Assembly (NCBI GenBank): GCA_038526245.1
Contig: JBCBGZ010000075.1
Coordinates: 1 to 13,364, forward strand
From: UBA5336 sp038526245
Lineage (GTDB): Bacteria > Pseudomonadota > Alphaproteobacteria > Caulobacterales > Hyphomonadaceae
Direction: 5' to 3'
Length of the DNA stretch: 13,364 nt
Part shown: positions 6,345-13,364 of the stretch, piece after piece
Layout: each line of letters begins with the position of its first letter
Position numbering within the stretch: the stretch's first letter is position 1
Made by a program: the position numbers and the translations under genes
Notes under the pieces: generated by a model
Seen by the model: the letters and a program-made list of their open reading frames with translations, nothing else
Database searches by the model: none
What the model was told of the DNA's origin: nothing

Positions 6345-7462
6345 CCCTTCAGCCTCTCATTCACGGTTTCGCCGCCTTTGGTCAGCACCATGGCGGTGAC
6401 GATTTCATCTTCAGTGTCCAGGTTCAGCGCTCCGTCCTCGCCCGTTATCAGAGGCAGGAAGTTCAAGAGGTTCTTGGCGTAGAGCGCGCTGGCATCGGCT
6501 GGGACCTGGCCGGGCAGATTGGTGAAGCCGGCGATCTTCACTCCGCCAACATCGACCACTTCGTCGGGCTTGGACAACGGACAATTGCCGCCCTGGGCCA
6601 CGGCCATATCTATAACCACCGAGCCCGGCCGCATGGAGGCGACCATCTCTTCAGTCACCAGAACTGGGGCAGGCCGGCCTGGGATAAGAGCGGTGGTCAC
6701 CACAATGTCCTGCTTGGCAATGTGCTCGGCAGTCAGGGCTGCCTGCTTGGCTTGGTATTCGTCAGACATCTGCTTGGCGTAGCCGCCAGCGGTCTCGGCG
6801 GCTTTGAACTCATCATCCTCAACAGCGATGAATTTCGCGCCAAGGGATGCCACTTGCTCCTTCGCAGCCGGGCGTACATCCGTAGCCGACACCACCGCAC
6901 CAAGGCGCCGGGCCGTTGCAATTGCCTGCAGGCCGGCCACACCCGCTCCCATGATAAACACTTTCGCCGGGGCGACGGTGCCCGCTGCCGTCATCATCAT
7001 TGGCATGGCGCGGCCATAGATTTGGGCGCCTTCTATGATGGCGCGATAGCCCGCAAGGTTTGACTGGGACGAGAGGGCGTCCATCGATTGCGCCCGGGTT
7101 ATTCGTGGGGTGAACTCCATGGCAAGCGTGGTGATCTTGCGGGCGTTCAGGGGGGCTGCGTCCATGCTGAAAGGATCAAGGAGGCCGATCAGAACGGACC
7201 CTTCCGGTAGATGCTTTATGGTTGGCGCTGAGGGGGCTCGCACGGTCATAACCACGTCAGCGCTCTTCGTGGTGTCCGCCGGATTCTTCATCATGCTGGC
7301 CCCGGCCTCGGCGAACGCATCATCTAGAAAGCCTGCCGCCACGCCTGCACCGGCTTCGACATTCACGGTATGACCCAGGCCGACAAGCTTTGCGACCGTA
7401 TCCGGCGTGGCTGCAACGCGGCGTTCGCCGGGATCTGTTTCTTTCAAGATGGCGAGTTTCAA
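6341..7462 (-). CDS. pntA1: NAD(P) transhydrogenase subunit alpha part 1
   Basis: This encodes 373 aa from a TTG start. It is the soluble NAD(H)-binding domain I (also called pntAa). The TTG at 7460-7462 is chosen because it gives the canonical N-terminus MKLAILKETDPGERR and has a GGGGG run (7468-7472) 5 nt upstream; an in-frame GTG at 7496-7498 would add 12 residues. The conserved segments are ITRAQSMDALSSQSNLAGYR (121-140, holding the R/Q/D loop that contacts the nicotinamide), the dinucleotide fold GAGVAGLQAIATARRLGA (172-189) with TDVRPAAKEQV (194-204), and the later ALIPGRPAP and GGNCPLS motifs. It reads very close to what I recall of Rhodospirillum rubrum PntAA. It transfers hydride from NADH to NADPH-forming domain III. 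It is first of the pnt genes, about 165 bp downstream of the DASS transporter gene. Confidence 0.95.
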   Translation of the reverse strand: MKLAILKETDPGERRVAATPDTVAKLVGLGHTVNVEAGAGVAAGFLDDAFAEAGASMMKNPADTTKSADVVMTVRAPSAPTIKHLPEGSVLIGLLDPFSMDAAPLNARKITTLAMEFTPRITRAQSMDALSSQSNLAGYRAIIEGAQIYGRAMPMMMTAAGTVAPAKVFIMGAGVAGLQAIATARRLGAVVSATDVRPAAKEQVASLGAKFIAVEDDEFKAAETAGGYAKQMSDEYQAKQAALTAEHIAKQDIVVTTALIPGRPAPVLVTEEMVASMRPGSVVIDMAVAQGGNCPLSKPDEVVDVGGVKIAGFTNLPGQVPADASALYAKNLLNFLPLITGEDGALNLDTEDEIVTAMVLTKGGETVNERLKG

Positions 7463-7628
7463 CAGCACCCCCAGGGATGGACCGGACGGAATGGACACCG
7501 CCTTGAGTCTTGAACGATTTTCGTGTCCCGCGGCCGGGGATGGTTACGACATGATCTGCAACGCCAAGAAGGCAAGAGCCATGATCAACTTTGACGAGAT
7601 GTAGACGCGAGTCATCACACGCGCAAGA
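7463..7628 (-). promoter_or_regulatory. Intergenic region upstream of pntA1
   Basis: This 166-bp gap lies between the DASS transporter stop and the chosen pntA1 start, read on the minus strand. It contains the possible 23-codon frame at 7544-7615. I see no convincing intrinsic terminator and no confident -35/-10 pair, so whether pnt has its own promoter here or is read through from the transporter is open. Confidence 0.4.
7544..7615 (-). CDS. Possible 23-aa hydrophobic peptide
   Basis: A complete small frame runs from ATG (7613-7615) to TAA (7544-7546), encoding MTRVYISSKLIMALAFLALQ followed by IMS. It looks like a basic-ended single membrane helix, about the size of known bacterial membrane microproteins. 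The ATG lies 13 nt after the transporter stop codon in the same direction, so translational coupling is possible, but there is no clear Shine-Dalgarno. Nothing beyond its composition and position shows that it is expressed. A chance frame is a real alternative. Confidence 0.3.
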   Translation of the reverse strand: MTRVYISSKLIMALAFLALQIMS

Positions 7629-9140
7629 TCATCCCAATATGCGTGCTGCGAGGCCGTAGCTTAGGGCGGAAATTACCACGATCCCAAGCAGATTGAGCAC
7701 AAAGCCTGCTCTTGCCATAGTGGGGAGGGACACCTGACCCGTTGCGAAGACAACGGCGTTCGGCCCCGTTGCCATCGGCAACATGAAGGCGCAACTGGCG
7801 GCCAGTGCCAGGGGAACAGCGAGCAATTCGACAGGCAAACCCGTGGTCAAGGCAACCGCGCCGAGCACCGGCATGAGCGCTGAAGCCGTCGCAATATTGC
7901 TGGTGACCTCGGTCGCAAAAATCACAAATGCAGTCAGAGCGGCGATGACAACCAGAATGGGGAGCGCGGCAAGACCGCCAAGTTCGCCGCCGATCCAACC
8001 GCCGAGCCCCGTTGCAGAAATTGCCGCAGCCAAAGACATGCCGCCGCCAAAGAGAAGAAGCACGCCCCACGGGATCGACTCTGCCGTTGGCCAGTCGAGC
8101 AGACGTGCCTTTGGATCGTCTTTGTCCCCGGCGGGCACAAGGAAACATAGAACGACACCGAAAATCGCGATCAAGTGGTCTGTCATTCCCCCGAGCGGTG
8201 CAAATCCGCCGAATTCGGTTTTTGTCAGAGGCTGTCGAAACACCCAGAGGAAAGCGATCAGTCCGAACACAATCAGCGTTCGGACTTCCGGCATCCGTAC
8301 CGGGCCAAGCGCATCAAGCTGTTCCTTAACAACGTTTTGCGCAGAGGGCGTCTCATGGGCTTTAATGCTGAAAGCAAAGCGTGTCAGGACAAGCCAGGCG
8401 AGTGGTACCATGACGAGAACGGCTGGAAGTCCCAGCATCATCCATTCGGCAAAGCTGATATCAAAGCCGGCAGTCTCGTTAAGGTAGCCAACAACAATCA
8501 GGTTTGTAGGCGTGCCGACCAGTGTGCCAAGACCGCCGATCGAACAGGCATAGGCAATTCCAAGCAAAAGTGCGTAGGTAAAGGGTGCGTCGAGCCTGCC
8601 CGGACCGAGGACCGCTGTCGCAACGGAAAGAGCGATCGGCATCATCATGATCGACGTTGCCGTGTTGGATATCCACATCGACAAAAGGGCGGCTGCGGCC
8701 ATGAAACCCGCAATGAGCATCGCGGGATGGTCTCCCACCCTTGCAACAATATTAAGGGCAATGCGGGCATGCAGATTCCACCGTTCAACGGCTTTGGCGA
8801 CTATGAAGCCACCCATGAGGAGCACCACAACAGGATGCATGTATTCGGCTGCCGTGGCTTTCATGCTGAGCACGCCGAACAGCGGTAGCACCACCATCGG
8901 CAGCAGCGATGTGACCGGTATCGGGATCGCTTCGCTGATCCACCAGACCGCCATTAGGGCCACAAGGGACAAAACGATCCAGGCGTCGCGTGCGCCATCC
9001 AGAGACCCTGTGGTCTCCACAAGGGCATCCGGCAGGGGGAACAGTTGGATGGCAATGGCCAGCGCGGGGCCGAGCCAAAGCCCAATCCTCTGGCGCAGCG
9101 TGATGACTGTGCTCGCGGCAGCCGGGTCTGTGCCTGTCAT
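7629..9140 (-). CDS. DASS/SLC13-family sodium-coupled anion symporter
   Basis: This encodes 503 aa, with roughly a dozen hydrophobic segments. The start ATG at 9138-9140 has AGAGAGG upstream; the open frame extends 35 codons further without a ribosome-binding site. It has the divalent anion:sodium symporter hallmarks: an SNT motif (158-160, in WISNTATSIMMMP), the paired motif at 414-416 reading SNI instead of SNT, GTPTN (209-213), and the full sodium:sulfate symporter signature at 448-464 (A-S-x2-F-x2-P-M-A-x3-N-A-V-V). Family members import dicarboxylates, citrate or sulfate with sodium; the substrate cannot be read from sequence. It lies 135 bp downstream of the lacI-type gene on the same strand, with no clear terminator between, so it may be co-transcribed with the regulator. 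The pnt genes follow. Confidence 0.92.
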   Translation of the reverse strand: MTGTDPAAASTVITLRQRIGLWLGPALAIAIQLFPLPDALVETTGSLDGARDAWIVLSLVALMAVWWISEAIPIPVTSLLPMVVLPLFGVLSMKATAAEYMHPVVVLLMGGFIVAKAVERWNLHARIALNIVARVGDHPAMLIAGFMAAAALLSMWISNTATSIMMMPIALSVATAVLGPGRLDAPFTYALLLGIAYACSIGGLGTLVGTPTNLIVVGYLNETAGFDISFAEWMMLGLPAVLVMVPLAWLVLTRFAFSIKAHETPSAQNVVKEQLDALGPVRMPEVRTLIVFGLIAFLWVFRQPLTKTEFGGFAPLGGMTDHLIAIFGVVLCFLVPAGDKDDPKARLLDWPTAESIPWGVLLLFGGGMSLAAAISATGLGGWIGGELGGLAALPILVVIAALTAFVIFATEVTSNIATASALMPVLGAVALTTGLPVELLAVPLALAASCAFMLPMATGPNAVVFATGQVSLPTMARAGFVLNLLGIVVISALSYGLAARILG

Positions 9141-9275
9141 GAGCCTCTCTGTGGCGGCCTCGAATTCGCAGAAGCTCTTTAGATCAGAGTCATCTCGCAA
9201 ACTCCATACAGGACATCGGAGACAGGTTGCGCAATTCAGCAGCATAGCCGCGGGTGCGCGCCATCCGAAAGCTGG

Positions 9276-10307
9276 TCACTTCGTCGGCGGCGCTGTGGAG
9301 CCGCGTTTGATCAAATGATGCGGTACGATCTGATGTCGACTGTCAGATACCTCCGCAGACGATTCAGAATCCCTCGGGCTCGGCGCGGTAAGAGCGGCAA
9401 CCGCTCGCGCTGTGATTTCGGAAATGGGTTGCTGGATTGTGGTGAGCGCAGGCCAAAGCGTTGAGGCGATTGGCAAGTCATCGAACCCAGCGACGGACAG
9501 ATCCGTCGGCACTGTCAGCCCCAGCCGCGCCGCTGCCGCGATCACACCGGACGCCATGTCGTCATTGCTCGCGAAAATCGCGGTCGGCTTCGCAGGCAGG
9601 GAGAGCATCGCCATCCCAGCCTCAAGTCCAGACTGGTATGTAAAAAGACCTCGGGCAATCCAGCCTGGGGTTTCTTCCAATCCTGCACTTGAGAGCGCGT
9701 CGCGATAGCCGCGGTATCTCAAATCCGTCACCGTTTGATCGGGATTGCCCCGGATGAAGCCGATTTGTGAATGACCCAGTTCGATCAGGTGTTGCGTCAT
9801 GTCCCGGGCCGCGGCCTTGTCATCGATGCCCACACTGACACGGCTACGTGGTGGAGCTCCGGTGGAAATGAATGTCGCTGGGATTTCGTTTTGAAGAACC
9901 GTTTCCTGAATGATGGGATCATCGCTCATGGGCGGCGGGATCAACAACGCATCCCAATCCTGGCGAAAGCGTTCAGCAAGACTGGTTTTGTCCACGGGGT
10001 CTGAAATCTGCTGAACAATCAGGTTAACCCGCGCTTTTGAAGTTGCCTCCAACGCGCCGAGCAGGAGCGTGCCGAGATAGGCTGCAGACGGATTTCCATA
10101 CAGAAGGCAAACCCGCTGAATCTCCCCCCGCGCCAGGGTGCGCGCTGCAACATTCGGAACGTACTGCAGAGCCGCGATAGCAGCTTCCACAGCGGTTCGC
10201 GTGGCGCGGCTTACGCGTTGATCATGGTTCACCACGCGCGACACGGTCATGGTCGAAACACCTGCCCGCTTTGCAACATCGGCAAGCGTTGGTCGTGGTG
10301 GGCGCAT
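9276..10307 (-). CDS. LacI-family transcriptional repressor, probable xylose regulator
   Basis: This encodes 343 aa, typical LacI/GalR length. The ATG at 10305-10307 is chosen because the DNA-binding domain begins at once: TLADVAKRAGVSTMTVSRVVN (7-27) is the helix-turn-helix, and YVPNVAARTLARG (49-61) is the hinge helix that enters the minor groove. An upstream in-frame ATG would add 33 unsupported residues. Residues 62-325 form the periplasmic-binding-protein-like sensor domain, with IGFIRGNPD, IFASNDDMASG and SVAGFDDLPIASTLWP matching the family; the C-terminal 20 residues are variable. It is divergent from xylBA, with a perfect LacI-type palindrome between them, so it most likely represses xylose genes and its own expression, with xylose or a derivative as inducer. 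The family is certain; the ligand is inferred from context. Confidence 0.93.
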   Translation of the reverse strand: MRPPRPTLADVAKRAGVSTMTVSRVVNHDQRVSRATRTAVEAAIAALQYVPNVAARTLARGEIQRVCLLYGNPSAAYLGTLLLGALEATSKARVNLIVQQISDPVDKTSLAERFRQDWDALLIPPPMSDDPIIQETVLQNEIPATFISTGAPPRSRVSVGIDDKAAARDMTQHLIELGHSQIGFIRGNPDQTVTDLRYRGYRDALSSAGLEETPGWIARGLFTYQSGLEAGMAMLSLPAKPTAIFASNDDMASGVIAAAARLGLTVPTDLSVAGFDDLPIASTLWPALTTIQQPISEITARAVAALTAPSPRDSESSAEVSDSRHQIVPHHLIKRGSTAPPTK

Positions 10308-10376
10308 TTCCAAATGAGGTCCCTTCCAGTGATCAGAAGCACAGCTTTGTGCGCACGCTTGTATCCCTAAAGTCAA

Positions 10377-10394
10377 TATGTTAGCGCTAACATA
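10377..10394. promoter_or_regulatory. LacI-type operator, perfect 18-bp palindrome
   Basis: TATGTTAGCGCTAACATA is its own reverse complement. The central CG step with TTAGCGCTAA arms is characteristic of LacI/GalR operators. The half-site resembles, as I recall it, the site in the Caulobacter xylX promoter that XylR binds. It sits 70 bp from the repressor start and 42 bp upstream of the xylB start, where a bound repressor would block xylBA transcription and could autoregulate the repressor. The sequence GCTAACAT inside it may also overlap a -10 element; that part is weak. Confidence 0.85.
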
Positions 10395-10425
10395 AAGCGT
10401 GGGCACTGCACGATCCGCGCATTTT

Positions 10426-10430
10426 GGAGG
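10426..10430 (+). promoter_or_regulatory. Ribosome-binding site setting the xylB start
   Basis: GGAGG followed by 5 nt (AAAGC) positions the GTG at 10436 as start. The in-frame TTG at 10424 overlaps this site and so cannot be served by it. Confidence 0.75.
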
Positions 10431-10435
10431 AAAGC

Positions 10436-11902
10436 GTGTTCTTAGGCATTGATGTCGGAACTTCCGGTGTGAAGGCCGTCATTCTGGGGGATGATGGTCG
10501 CGTTCTCGATTCAGCGAGTGCGCCGCTTGATGTGCAGACCCCCGCACCGCTTTGGTCAGAGCAAGACCCCGATCAATGGTGGGCCTCGACAGGAGGTGCG
10601 ATTCGGAAATTGTCGCCAAAACTGCGTGAAGCGGTGATGGCGATCGGCCTGTCCGGGCAGATGCACGGCGCCACGCTTCTCGGGAAAGATGATCGCCCGC
10701 TTCGCCCGGCCATTCTCTGGAATGATGGACGGTCCAGCGCTGAATGCGCTGCACTCCAGACCCGCGAACCGAGGTTCCTGACGCTTGGCGGTAATCTGGT
10801 TATGCCCGGTTTTACAGCTCCCAAGCTTGAATGGGTCCGCCGCCATGAACCTGACGTCTTTGCGGCGACCACCAAGGTGCTGCTTCCAAAAGATTATGTT
10901 CGACTGCGCATGACCGGTGGCTATGCCTCCGATATGTCCGACAGCGCGGGAACGCTGTGGCTGGATGTGGCTGAACGTGACTGGTCAGACCCTCTCTTGG
11001 ACGCGTGTGGGCTTGAGACTCATCAAATGCCCGAACTGTTTGAGGGGACCGCAGCTGCCGGTGAACTCCGCGCTGAAGTGGCCTCAGACTGGGGCATGTC
11101 GCGTGTCCCCGTTTGCGCGGGCGGCGGCGATAATGCGGCCAGTGCTGTGGGCTCAGGCGTCACGCAGCCGGGCGAGGCGCTGATGTCCCTGGGTACATCG
11201 GGCGTCATCTTTGTTGCCACCGACACGTTTCGCTCGAATCCAGATTCCGGTGTTCACGCCTTTTGCCATGCGCTGCCGGATCGTTGGCACGTCATGTCGG
11301 TCATGTTGAGCGCAGCCAGTTGCCTTGATTGGGGAGCTAAACTCACGGGCTGCGATGGCGTTGACGCCTTTGTGGCGCTTGCTGAATCGAGCCCACTCTC
11401 GGCTTCGACACCGCTCTTCCTGCCGTATCTCTCGGGCGAGCGCACGCCCCATAATGATCCGAATGCAAAGGGTGCATTTTTCGGGCTCACGCACGCGACC
11501 GGTCCGGCAGATCTGGCCCGCTCTGTCCTTGAAGGCGTGGCAATGGGCATGGCCGATGGTCTGGGCGCGATTAGCCAGGCGGATATTTCTGTCGATTCCT
11601 TGTCAGTTGTGGGGGGAGGATCGCGCTCGCGCTTTTGGGGGCAGATTCTTGCCAGCGCATTGCAGCGTCCGCTCGACTATCGCGAAGGGGCGGATGTCGG
11701 CGCTGCATTGGGCGCGGCCCGGCTTGCTGCGATCAGTCTTTCCCCCGGCGCGCAAGACGCCTGGAGCGTGCCGCCAGAGCTCTTGTTCAGCGTCGCGTCC
11801 GACGCCGACATGGCAGACATGTATTCACAACGACGCGCCCAAGTCTCGTCTCTTTACCACGCCACCCAGCCCATCTCTGAAGGAGGCTACCGTGCCCGAT
11901 AG
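10436..11902 (+). CDS. xylB: Xylulokinase
   Basis: This encodes 488 aa from GTG, close to the 484 aa of E. coli XylB. It phosphorylates D-xylulose to xylulose 5-phosphate with ATP in the cytoplasm. FGGY-kinase features are in order: the N-terminal phosphate loop FLGIDVGTSGVKAVI (2-16) with D6; the sugar-binding segment GLSGQMHGATLL (71-82); PAILWNDGRS (91-100); the catalytic segment AGGGDNAASAVGSG (228-241) with the probable base D232; SLGTSGVIF (251-259); and the adenosine motif VVGGGSRSRFWGQILA in the C-terminal domain. QMHG and the D6/D232 pair favour xylulose over other FGGY substrates. It is first in the operon, downstream of the LacI-type operator. Its last 11 bp overlap xylA. Confidence 0.95.
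   Translation: MFLGIDVGTSGVKAVILGDDGRVLDSASAPLDVQTPAPLWSEQDPDQWWASTGGAIRKLSPKLREAVMAIGLSGQMHGATLLGKDDRPLRPAILWNDGRSSAECAALQTREPRFLTLGGNLVMPGFTAPKLEWVRRHEPDVFAATTKVLLPKDYVRLRMTGGYASDMSDSAGTLWLDVAERDWSDPLLDACGLETHQMPELFEGTAAAGELRAEVASDWGMSRVPVCAGGGDNAASAVGSGVTQPGEALMSLGTSGVIFVATDTFRSNPDSGVHAFCHALPDRWHVMSVMLSAASCLDWGAKLTGCDGVDAFVALAESSPLSASTPLFLPYLSGERTPHNDPNAKGAFFGLTHATGPADLARSVLEGVAMGMADGLGAISQADISVDSLSVVGGGSRSRFWGQILASALQRPLDYREGADVGAALGAARLAAISLSPGAQDAWSVPPELLFSVASDADMADMYSQRRAQVSSLYHATQPISEGGYRAR
11881..11886 (+). promoter_or_regulatory. Ribosome-binding site setting the xylA start
   Basis: AGGAGG ends 5 nt before the GTG at 11892, inside the last codons of xylB. This supports the GTG over the in-frame ATG at 11907 (20 nt away) and over the far upstream frame opening at 11325. 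Confidence 0.8.
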
Positions 11903-13238
11903 TTCCATGTCGTTTGATCAGGGGCCTGTGTTCCCCGACATCGGAGATATCCGATATGAGGGGCCACTTTCTGAGAATATGCTGGCCTATCGGCATTATT
12001 CGAAAGATGCCGCCGTTCTGGGAAAAACCATGGAGCAGCACCTGCGCATGGCAGTGTGCTATTGGCACACCTTCTGCTGGGACGGCTTCGATATCTTCGG
12101 GCAGGGTACTTTTGGCCGGACCTGGCATGATATCACCGATGCACGTGGTGCGGCTGATCTGAAAATGGCCGCTGCTTTCGAGTTCACGTCGAAGCTGGGG
12201 CTCCCTTTCTACACATTCCATGATGTTGATGTGGTGGAGCCATCACCGACCCCAGATGATCTCGCCAACAATATGGCCCGGGCAACGGACCGGCTCGCGC
12301 GCTATCAGGACGAGACTGGCATCCGTCTGCTCTGGGGGACTGCGAATCTCTTCAGTCACAAGCGCTACGCAGCAGGGGCACTGACCAACCCGGATCCCGC
12401 CGTTGCGGCCTGTGCGATCCGTCAGATCCGCGATTGCCTCAACGCCACCCACCGATTGGGAGGCGCAAATTATGTGCTCTGGGGCGGGCGCGAAGGGTAC
12501 GACACGCTCCTGAATACCGACCTCAAGCGCGAGATGAACAATCTCGGGCGCTTCTTGTCCATGGTCGTCGAGCACAAGCACAAGATCGGGTTTGAAGGGA
12601 AAATCCTGCTCGAGCCGAAGCCCCATGAGCCGATGTATCACCAATACGATTTCGATACGGCAACCGTTTATGGGTTCCTTGAACGCTACGACCTTGTGGG
12701 AGAAGTTCACGTCAACATAGAACCGAACCATGCCACGCTTGCCGGGCACAGTTTCGCCCACGAGATTGCCACGGCTGTTGCGCTGGGCGTGATGGGATCG
12801 ATCGACATCAATTGCGGCAACGCCCAAAACGGTTGGGATACCGATCAGTTCAACCTCGATACGCGAGATATGGTGTCTGCCCTGATTGAATTGCTTCCAT
12901 CAGGTGGGCTGGACTCCGGAGGCTTTAACTTCGACGCGAAAGTGCGGCGCCAGAGCAGCGATCCGGCGGACCTTTTTTACGCGACAATCGGAGCGGTAGA
13001 TGCGTTGGCCCATGCTCTGACCTGCGCCGCTGACATCCTGAAAAAAGGCGAAATCGCCGCGTTCAAGGCGAAGCGCTATCGCGGTTGGGAAGGTGAACTC
13101 GGAGCGGCGATTACGGCACCGGAAGCGAGTCTCGATTCCATTGCTGACCGCGTGGCGGGCGAGGGAATTGATGGCGGTCATACGTCCGGGCGCCAAGAAT
13201 ACCTCGAAAACCTGATCCATCGTAGCCTGTCGAAATAG
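11892..13238 (+). CDS. xylA: Xylose isomerase, class II
   Basis: This encodes 448 aa from GTG; the in-frame opening upstream is only the shadow of xylB. It converts D-xylose to D-xylulose. The N-terminal extension before the barrel (about 40 residues, PDIGDIRYEGP) marks the long class II type, as in E. coli. All catalytic and metal residues are present at a constant +9 offset from E. coli numbering: H110 and D113 (in YTFHDVD), E241 (LLEPKPHEP), E277 and H280 (NIEPNHATLAGH), D305 (GSIDINCGN), D316 and D318 (GWDTDQF), and D348 (FNFDAK). It should use two divalent metals (Mg, Mn or Co). It overlaps xylB by 11 bp, so translation is probably coupled, and its stop codon overlaps the ribosome-binding site of the next gene. 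Confidence 0.97.
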   Translation: MPDSSMSFDQGPVFPDIGDIRYEGPLSENMLAYRHYSKDAAVLGKTMEQHLRMAVCYWHTFCWDGFDIFGQGTFGRTWHDITDARGAADLKMAAAFEFTSKLGLPFYTFHDVDVVEPSPTPDDLANNMARATDRLARYQDETGIRLLWGTANLFSHKRYAAGALTNPDPAVAACAIRQIRDCLNATHRLGGANYVLWGGREGYDTLLNTDLKREMNNLGRFLSMVVEHKHKIGFEGKILLEPKPHEPMYHQYDFDTATVYGFLERYDLVGEVHVNIEPNHATLAGHSFAHEIATAVALGVMGSIDINCGNAQNGWDTDQFNLDTRDMVSALIELLPSGGLDSGGFNFDAKVRRQSSDPADLFYATIGAVDALAHALTCAADILKKGEIAAFKAKRYRGWEGELGAAITAPEASLDSIADRVAGEGIDGGHTSGRQEYLENLIHRSLSK

Positions 13239-13249
13239 GAGGCAAAGTC

Positions 13250-13364
13250 ATGCTCATTACATCTTTTCGTCCGGCGATGGCCGTGCTGCTATGTGCATCG
13301 CTGACAAGCTGTACCAGTGTTTTCGCGCAATCTGAGGTCTCTCCTCCAGCCGATTGGGTCGAAG
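13250..13364 (+). CDS. Secreted protein or lipoprotein, 5' end only
   Basis: Only the first 38 codons are inside the window. The ATG at 13250 has AGGAGG 7 nt upstream, overlapping the xylA stop, so it is the third gene of the xyl operon. The N-terminus is a clear export signal: a short basic start (MLITSFRP), the hydrophobic stretch AMAVLLCASL (9-18), and then LTSC (18-21), which fits a lipobox. VFAQS just after it could instead be an ordinary signal-peptidase site. The mature start (SEVSPPADWVE) does not identify a family. Its place suggests an envelope or extracellular role in use of xylose or xylan oligomers, which is inference from context only. Confidence 0.75.
   Translation, partial: MLITSFRPAMAVLLCASLTSCTSVFAQSEVSPPADWVE

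Noticed and set aside
7615..8158. Minus-strand alternative frames inside the DASS transporter
   Set aside because: They overlap the conserved transporter signature region and show no family motif.
9141..9245. Possible 35-residue N-terminal extension of the DASS transporter with a CxxCxxC pattern
   Set aside because: There is no ribosome-binding site before the ATG at 9245, the extension is unlike family members, and the ATG at 9140 has a good site. The cysteine spacing is probably chance.
10308..10406. 33-residue extension of the LacI-type repressor
   Set aside because: The helix-turn-helix starts immediately after the ATG at 10307, and the extension would run through the operator palindrome.
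11325..11891. Long open frame continuing upstream from xylA (189 codons)
   Set aside because: It lies in a different frame within the well-supported xylB gene, its translation resembles no protein, and a strong ribosome-binding site marks the GTG at 11892.
1..13364. CRISPR array, rRNA, intact tRNA, or a defence island
   Set aside because: No regularly spaced repeats, no rRNA-like stretch and no complete tRNA were seen; the only tRNA-like sequence is the truncated one at 148-204, and no recognised defence gene is present.

Overview
The window looks like chromosomal DNA from a high-GC alphaproteobacterium, most likely near Maricaulales, Hyphomonadaceae or Caulobacterales. Three things suggest this: the split-alpha NAD(P) transhydrogenase (pntA1-pntA2-pntB), a perfect LacI-type operator that resembles, from memory, the Caulobacter xylose operator, and the codon and GC style. 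Genus cannot be fixed from sequence alone.

Left edge (1-358): there is no intact gene here. Bases 148-204 are the 3' part of a tRNA-Val(UAC): the D-stem 3' strand, complete anticodon arm, T arm, acceptor 3' strand and CCA. The 5' part is replaced by unrelated, more AT-rich DNA. This is the expected footprint of the distal attachment site of an element integrated into a tRNA gene, so bases 1-147 are probably the tail of an integrated element lying mostly outside the window. A symmetric hairpin (233-257) follows.

Unknown-function cluster (359-3651): a DUF533/TerB-like membrane-associated protein on the minus strand is divergent from a two-gene plus-strand operon. That operon encodes a 527-aa protein with four membrane segments and coiled coils, and an exported or membrane-anchored protein with a degenerate von Willebrand A-like core. 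It ends in a strong intrinsic terminator. This cluster is the best candidate here for an undescribed system.

Metabolic middle (3725-9140): a crotonase-family protein lacking both canonical hydratase glutamates runs convergently into the pnt genes. On the minus strand the order is a DASS/SLC13 anion:sodium symporter, a possible 23-aa hydrophobic peptide, pntA1, pntA2 and pntB. The three pnt genes overlap by 4 bp at each junction. Pnt uses the proton gradient to make NADPH from NADH.

Xylose module (9276-13364): a LacI-family repressor gene (minus) is divergent from xylB (xylulokinase) and xylA (class II xylose isomerase). An 18-bp perfect palindrome lies between them and is the probable operator. 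xylB and xylA overlap by 11 bp and both appear to start with GTG. A secreted protein or lipoprotein gene starts right after xylA and runs off the window. Together these encode the isomerase route from xylose to xylulose 5-phosphate, under a local repressor.
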